NCBI RefSeq assembly: GCF_009498455.1
Contig: NZ_CP045644.1
Location: forward strand, 1 to 64,000
DNA length: 64,000 nt
Direction: 5' to 3'
Origin: Variovorax paradoxus
GTDB taxonomy: Bacteria > Pseudomonadota > Gammaproteobacteria > Burkholderiales > Burkholderiaceae_C
Part shown: piece by piece, positions 60,177-64,000 of the stretch
How the letters are laid out: every line of letters starts with the position of its first letter
Position numbering within the stretch: the first letter of the stretch is position 1
Made by a program: the position numbers and the translations under genes
The notes under the pieces: generated by a model
Databases searched by the model: none
Told to the model about the DNA's origin: nothing
What the model saw: only the letters and a program-made list of their open reading frames with translations

Positions 60177-60753
60177 CGCGCGGAGCGCGAGGTTTTGGCG
60201 CGGCCTCAAGGCCGGCCAGCACCTCGCGCAGGATTTCTTCCGACAGGGCCTCGTCATCCACCGCGCGGGCCATCACCACGCCGCCGTACATCGATGCCAG
60301 CGTGCGGATCGCATCGCCCCGTGCGTTCTTTTTCGAACGCCACGGAAAGCGGCGCGTGAAGCGGTCGATGACCAACCGCAGGTACGCCGTCAACGACGCA
60401 TTCACGCCTTCGCCGTTGCCCGCCTGGCCGGCGAACGCCGCCATCAGGCAGCCCTCGGCACGCGCGTCGCGGTGCTCGTGGCTCAGGTAGCGCTGCACGT
60501 AGGCGCGCATGCCCTCGGGCGTTTCGCCGGCCGTGTCGAGGTCGGCGAGCGCGGACCCCGCGGAGTGCGTGATGCACTCGGCCATCAGCGCCTCTTTCGA
60601 GTCGAAGTGGTTGTAGAAGGGCCCGTGCGTGAGGCCCGTGGCTTTCATGATCTCGCTCACGCTCACGCCGAAGCCGCGCTCCTTGAACAGGCGCGACGCT
60701 TCCTCGAGGATCTTCTGGTGCTTTTCGGCGGTTTCTGCTGCGGGGTATCGCAT
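60160..60753 (-). CDS. TetR-family transcriptional repressor (SDR-linked)
   Basis: 197 residues. HTH region ILEEASRLFKERGFGVSVSE, then MKATGLTHGPFYNHFDSKEAL. The C-terminal ligand domain contains GCLMAAFAGQAGNG. Divergent from the SDR gene at 60907. Twin palindromes at 60803 and 60834 in the shared region are likely its operators. Confidence 0.9.
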   Translation of the reverse strand: MRYPAAETAEKHQKILEEASRLFKERGFGVSVSEIMKATGLTHGPFYNHFDSKEALMAECITHSAGSALADLDTAGETPEGMRAYVQRYLSHEHRDARAEGCLMAAFAGQAGNGEGVNASLTAYLRLVIDRFTRRFPWRSKKNARGDAIRTLASMYGGVVMARAVDDEALSEEILREVLAGLEAAPKPRAPRARESG

Positions 60754-60802
60754 CTGACCTCTTTCTGTTCCGGGGTAATCCGATCCCCCGTTTGACGCTA
60801 TT

Positions 60803-60818
60803 CATGATAGTCGTCATG
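60803..60818. promoter_or_regulatory. Probable TetR operator 1
   Basis: CATGATAGTCGTCATG, a near-palindrome. Almost the same as the site at 60834, with 31 bp between the two site starts (about three helical turns), which fits two repressor dimers on the same face of the DNA. Confidence 0.6.
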
Positions 60819-60833
60819 CTTCGACACCTCAAA

Positions 60834-60849
60834 CATGATGGTCATCATG
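60834..60849. promoter_or_regulatory. Probable TetR operator 2
   Basis: CATGATGGTCATCATG, a near-perfect palindrome in the divergent TetR/SDR promoter region, 58 bp upstream of the SDR start. See operator 1. Confidence 0.65.
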
Positions 60850-60906
60850 CTTGAAGCGACAACGGCTTTTCCGGCCTGCCCCTTATCTTTTTTGAACGGA
60901 TTCGAA

Positions 60907-61710
60907 ATGAGCGATCAAGCAACTCCCGGCACCGCCGTCGTCACCGGCGCTTCGGCCGGCCTCGGCAAGATCTATGCAGACCGCCTGGCCCGCCGCGGCC
61001 ACGACCTGCTGCTGGTGGCACGCCGCGCCGAACTGCTGGAAGAAGTCGCCGCCGGCCTGCGCGCCAGCTACGGCGTGAAGGTGCAGACGCTGGCCGCCGA
61101 TCTGGCGGCCCCCGACGACCTCGAACGCGTGGCCCAGGCCGTGGCTGCCGACCCGTCGATCACGCTGCTGGTCAACAACGCCGGCCTTTCCACGCTCGCG
61201 CCCGTTGCGCAGACCACGGCCGCGCAGCTGCAGAGCATGCTGGACGTGAACATCAACGCGCTCGCACACCTGAGTCGCGCCGCACTCACCGCCTTCAAGT
61301 CGCGCGACCGCGGCACGCTGGTGAACATCGGCTCGGTGCTGGGCTTCCACACGCTGCCGATCAGCAGCATCTACAGCGGCACCAAGGCCTTCGTGGTCGC
61401 CTTCACGCGCGGGCTGCAGGACGAAGTGGCGGGCACGGGCGTGAAGGTGCAGCTGGTGCTGCCGGCGGCCACGGCCACCGACATCTGGGAGCTGTCGGGC
61501 GTGCCGGTGTCGGCACTGGCCGAAGGCACGGTCATGGCCGCCGAAGACTGCGTGGATGCCGCGCTGGTCGGGCTCGATCTGGGAGAGGCGATCACCCTGC
61601 CCTCGGTGAACGAGGCGAAGCTGCTCTCGGCGTTCACCGACGCGGGCGCCGCGCTGTTCGGCGCGTCGCAGACCGGCCAGCCGGCAACGCGCTACCTGGC
61701 AACGGCCTGA
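60907..61710 (+). CDS. Short-chain dehydrogenase/reductase
   Basis: 267 residues. Cofactor motif TGASAGLGKIYAD, NNAG in LLVNNAGLSTLA, catalytic Ser/Tyr/Lys in IGSVLGFHTLPISSIYSGTK (intact Y-x-x-x-K). Likely NADP-dependent, with unknown substrate. The start MSDQATPG at 60907 follows the twin TetR operators. Its 3' end overlaps the convergent TetR gene at 61692 by 19 nt. Confidence 0.92.
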   Translation: MSDQATPGTAVVTGASAGLGKIYADRLARRGHDLLLVARRAELLEEVAAGLRASYGVKVQTLAADLAAPDDLERVAQAVAADPSITLLVNNAGLSTLAPVAQTTAAQLQSMLDVNINALAHLSRAALTAFKSRDRGTLVNIGSVLGFHTLPISSIYSGTKAFVVAFTRGLQDEVAGTGVKVQLVLPAATATDIWELSGVPVSALAEGTVMAAEDCVDAALVGLDLGEAITLPSVNEAKLLSAFTDAGAALFGASQTGQPATRYLATA

Positions 61711-62342
61711 TCGGCCGCGGCGGCGGGAGTTGTTGCCGCGGTGTCCGGCAGCTTCACCGCCCCCACCCCGCCCAAAAACAGGTCGGCCACGATCGGCGCA
61801 ATGGCCGCGTGGTCGAGCCGGCCACCGGGCTTCATCCAGGTGAACATCCAGTTGATCATGCCGAACAGCAGCATGGTCAGCGGCTTGGCGAGTTCGTCGC
61901 TCGGCGCGCCGGGGCGCAGCGCCGACACGGCGCGCGCAAAGCCCGCGACCACGGCGCGCTCCTGGTCGAGCACGCGCTCGCGGTCTTCGGCTTCGAGAAA
62001 GCGCACGTCGTCGGTCAGCACGCGGTGCGCGTCCTGCGCGCCGGCGTACTCCTCGACGATGCGGTAGATGAAGCGGCGCAGCCGCTCCTCGTCGGTGTGG
62101 GGGTTGGCCTCTTCCTCGGCCACCAGCGCCGCCAGCTTCGAGACATGCGTCTCGGCGATGCTGATGAGCAGGCTGCTCTTGTCCTTGTAGTAGTGGTAGA
62201 GCGTGGCCTTCGAGAGGTTGCAGGCCTCGGCGACCTGGTTCATCGAGGTCGCGGGGTAGCCACGGCGGGCGAACAGCTGGGCGGCCTGCGCAAGGATCAG
62301 TTCGCGCTGGTCGTCGTAGGTGGCGGATCTTCCACGCGGCAT
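61692..62342 (-). CDS. paaR: TetR-family regulator, probably PaaR
   Basis: 216 residues. HTH with LAQAAQLFARRGYPATSMNQ and EACNLSKATLYHYYKDKSSL. Located beside paaY and paaG. The phenylacetate pathway in beta-proteobacteria is governed by a TetR repressor, PaaR, released by phenylacetyl-CoA, and a matching palindrome is present in the paaY-paaG intergenic region. The naming rests on context and general similarity. Confidence 0.78.
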   Translation of the reverse strand: MPRGRSATYDDQRELILAQAAQLFARRGYPATSMNQVAEACNLSKATLYHYYKDKSSLLISIAETHVSKLAALVAEEEANPHTDEERLRRFIYRIVEEYAGAQDAHRVLTDDVRFLEAEDRERVLDQERAVVAGFARAVSALRPGAPSDELAKPLTMLLFGMINWMFTWMKPGGRLDHAAIAPIVADLFLGGVGAVKLPDTAATTPAAAADQAVAR

Positions 62343-62413
62343 CGGGTCTTCTTCCTGGGTTGTCTGTCGGTTGCTGGCGTGCAGCAGGCTCGATCTTGCA
62401 TGAAGCCGCAGGG

Positions 62414-63016
62414 CTACCCGCGGCGGGTGGCGATCAACGATTTCACGTCGGTGGCGGGCAGGCGCGGCCGGTCTTTTTCCACCTCGGCGAGCGGCGCCAC
62501 CTCGTGCAGGCTGGCCAGGCTGCGCACCGTCAGCGCCTGGTAGGTGTGCGTACCTTCGAGCTTCCAGGCGATCTCTTCGTCGCTGAGTTCGCGCCGCACC
62601 TTGGCCGGAATGCCCGCCGCGAGCGAGCGCGCGGGCACCTTCATGCCGGCGGGCACGAAGGCGCAGGCCGCAACGATGGCCTGCTCGCCCACCTCGGCCT
62701 CGTCCATCACCACCGCGTTCATGCCGACCAGCGCATCGCGCCGCACGATGCAGCTGTGCAGGATCGCGCCGTGGCCGATGTGGCCGTTGACCTCCACCAC
62801 CGTGTCGTTGTCGGGAAAGCCGTGGATGCAGCAGTGGTCCTGCACGTTGGAGCCCTCCTGCAACACGATGCGGCCGAAGTCGCCGCGCAGGCTGGCGCAA
62901 GGGCCCACATAACAGTGCGGTCCGACGATCACGTCGCCGATCAGCACGGCCGTGGGATGCACGTAGGCGCTCGGGTCGACGACGGGGATCACACCGTCGA
63001 TGGAATAGCTGGGCAT
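62414..63016 (-). CDS. paaY: Phenylacetate degradation thioesterase/hexapeptide protein PaaY
   Basis: 200 residues, left-handed beta-helix of the gamma-carbonic-anhydrase-like family: repeats such as [20 protein letters not shown], the metal-site region [28 protein letters not shown], and the later [17 protein letters not shown]. PaaY hydrolyses dead-end CoA esters formed in phenylacetate catabolism. Divergent from paaG across 149 bp with a PaaR-type operator. Confidence 0.9.
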   Translation of the reverse strand: MPSYSIDGVIPVVDPSAYVHPTAVLIGDVIVGPHCYVGPCASLRGDFGRIVLQEGSNVQDHCCIHGFPDNDTVVEVNGHIGHGAILHSCIVRRDALVGMNAVVMDEAEVGEQAIVAACAFVPAGMKVPARSLAAGIPAKVRRELSDEEIAWKLEGTHTYQALTVRSLASLHEVAPLAEVEKDRPRLPATDVKSLIATRRG

Positions 63017-63100
63017 TCGGTCTCCTTGTTTTTTGCGAGTCTCAGGGTTTGCCCTGAAGGCACCCCGCTTGTGCCGGAATCGAGGTCGATCCTAAAATCA

Positions 63101-63114
63101 ACCGAACGGTCGGT
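63101..63114. promoter_or_regulatory. Probable PaaR operator
   Basis: ACCGAACGGTCGGT, an imperfect palindrome (ACCGA...TCGGT) in the divergent paaY/paaG promoter region. Its form matches the ACCG-rich palindromes bound by TetR-type regulators of the paa genes, as recalled. Confidence 0.6.
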
Positions 63115-63165
63115 CAATAGTGTTTGCCTGCCGATCCGGCCCCACAAAGGATGAAAGAGACACGC

Positions 63166-63969
63166 ATGACTGAGCCTTTGGTACTCATCAGCGACAGCGG
63201 CGCCGTCCGTACGCTGAGCCTGAACCGCCCCGCGGCACTCAACAGCTTCACGACCGGGTTGCACGCCGAACTGCTGGCCGCGCTCGAAGCCGCTGCCGCC
63301 GACAGCAACGTGCGCTGCGTGGTGCTCACCGGCGCCGGCCGCGCCTTCTGCGCCGGGCAGGACCTGGCCGACCCGTCGGTCGCGCCCGACCCCACGCCGG
63401 GCGCCGCGCCCAAGGACCTGGGCCACGTCATCTCCACCTACTACGGCCCGCTGGTCGCGCGCCTGCGCTCGATGCCGGTACCGGTCGTCGCCGCCGTGAA
63501 CGGCGTGGCGGCCGGCGCGGGCGCCAACCTCGCGCTGTGCTGCGACCTCGTCGTGGCCGGCCGCTCGGCCAGCTTCATCCAGGCCTTCACCAAGATCGGC
63601 CTCGTGCCCGACACCGGCGGCACCTGGCTGCTGCCGCGCCTCGTGGGCCCGGCGCGCGCGCTGGGCATCGCGATGCTGGGCGACAAGCTCCCCGCCGAAG
63701 AAGCCGCGCGCATCGGCCTGATCTGGCAGTGCGTGGACGACGCGGCCCTGGCCGACACCGCCGCCGCGCTGGCCTCGCGCCTGGCCGGCATGCCGACACG
63801 CGCCTTGGTCGCCACCCGCGAGGCCATGGCCGCCGCGCAGAACCTCGACCTCGGCGCGGCACTTGCCGAAGAAGCGCGCATCCAACGTGAGATGGGCCAT
63901 GCCGACGACTACCGCGAAGGTGTCGAGGCTTTCCGCGCCAAGCGCGCCCCGGTGTTCAAGGACCGCTGA
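63166..63969 (+). CDS. paaG: Enoyl-CoA hydratase/isomerase PaaG
   Basis: 267 residues, crotonase fold. Oxyanion-hole regions GAGRAFCAGQDLADP and NGVAAGAGANLALCCD, then FTKIGLVPDTGGTWLLPRLV. PaaG isomerises ring-1,2-epoxyphenylacetyl-CoA to the oxepin form. The GAGRAFCAGQDL and VPDTGGTW signatures fit PaaG more than general FadB-type hydratases. Start MTEPLVLISDS at 63166. The next gene begins 1 bp after the stop. Confidence 0.88.
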   Translation: MTEPLVLISDSGAVRTLSLNRPAALNSFTTGLHAELLAALEAAAADSNVRCVVLTGAGRAFCAGQDLADPSVAPDPTPGAAPKDLGHVISTYYGPLVARLRSMPVPVVAAVNGVAAGAGANLALCCDLVVAGRSASFIQAFTKIGLVPDTGGTWLLPRLVGPARALGIAMLGDKLPAEEAARIGLIWQCVDDAALADTAAALASRLAGMPTRALVATREAMAAAQNLDLGAALAEEARIQREMGHADDYREGVEAFRAKRAPVFKDR

Positions 63970-63970
63970 G

Positions 63971-64000
63971 ATGACCGACGCTTCCTCCCGCACCCCGCAA
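63971..64000 (+). CDS. Start of the next paa-cluster gene (partial)
   Basis: ATG at 63971 directly after the paaG stop gives MTDASSRTPQ before the window ends. By position it could be paaI (hydroxyphenylacetyl-CoA thioesterase) or another paa gene. The visible residues do not decide it. Confidence 0.4.
   Translation, partial: MTDASSRTPQ

Overview
The window is high-GC DNA from a beta-proteobacterium. The gene content (ispB / tRNA-Pro / pilBCD / coaE / zapD / yacG / argJ / secA block, Bug-type tricarboxylate binding protein, ureJ-containing urease cluster, PaaR/PaaY/PaaG) and codon use fit Burkholderiales, most likely Comamonadaceae and Variovorax-like. The genus is an inference from gene order and protein style, not from a search. 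No prophage, insertion sequence, CRISPR array or rRNA gene is visible. One tRNA is present.

Layout. (1) 1-4.3 kb: obgE-proB and rplU-rpmA on the minus strand, divergent from ispB, then tRNA-Pro(CGG). (2) 4.4-12.6 kb: pilB-pilC-pilD-coaE, an inserted AlgI/AlgJ-like O-acylation pair, then zapD-yacG. (3) 12.6-22 kb, minus strand: secA, argJ, an AAA+ ATPase and a Nudix hydrolase, followed by two tandem OafA-type acyltransferases with SGNH domains. (4) 22-25.6 kb: dciA, a threonine-synthase-like PLP enzyme, a small envelope protein and a LuxR-type response regulator. (5) 25.6-35.1 kb: an unusual protein joining an NCS1 purine/cytosine-type permease to a hybrid histidine kinase, translationally coupled to the response regulator and divergent from ureA-ureJ-ureB-ureC-(AbrB/Doc toxin-antitoxin)-ureE-ureF-ureG. 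(6) 35-46 kb: pirin with a divergent LysR, an SBF-family transporter with a divergent LysR, a receiver protein, a quinone oxidoreductase, two EamA exporters, an atypical SDR, gamma-glutamyltransferase and a Bug binding protein. (7) 46-56 kb: porin, periplasmic M20 amidohydrolase, TctAB, a second GspE/PilB-like ATPase, a spermidine-synthase-like protein, hypoxanthine-DNA glycosylase, a repetitive LEA-like secreted protein and TatD. (8) 56-64 kb: a trypsin-like protease, a MoxR-DUF58-VWA operon, a TetR/SDR pair and the start of a phenylacetate (paa) cluster.

How it works together. The most interesting unit is the permease-kinase fusion with its response regulator beside urease. It looks like a transporter-sensor ('transceptor') that could couple nitrogenous substrate sensing to ureolysis. 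A second theme is a probable LysR regulon: the same 13-bp box (TATC-N5-GATA) lies at the LysR/SBF promoter (38214) and in front of the Bug-ggt-EamA-SDR operon (46192). A third is accessory O-acylation genes inserted at two points of a conserved core block.

Data quality. At least 17 genes, many of them essential (rplU, rpmA, obgE, coaE, secA), are broken by one or more apparent single-base indels, often in C, G or A runs. I treat these as sequencing or assembly errors and give the gene spans across the breaks, with the frameshift positions noted. The urease region (29.3-35.1 kb) and almost everything from 43.5 kb onward read cleanly.
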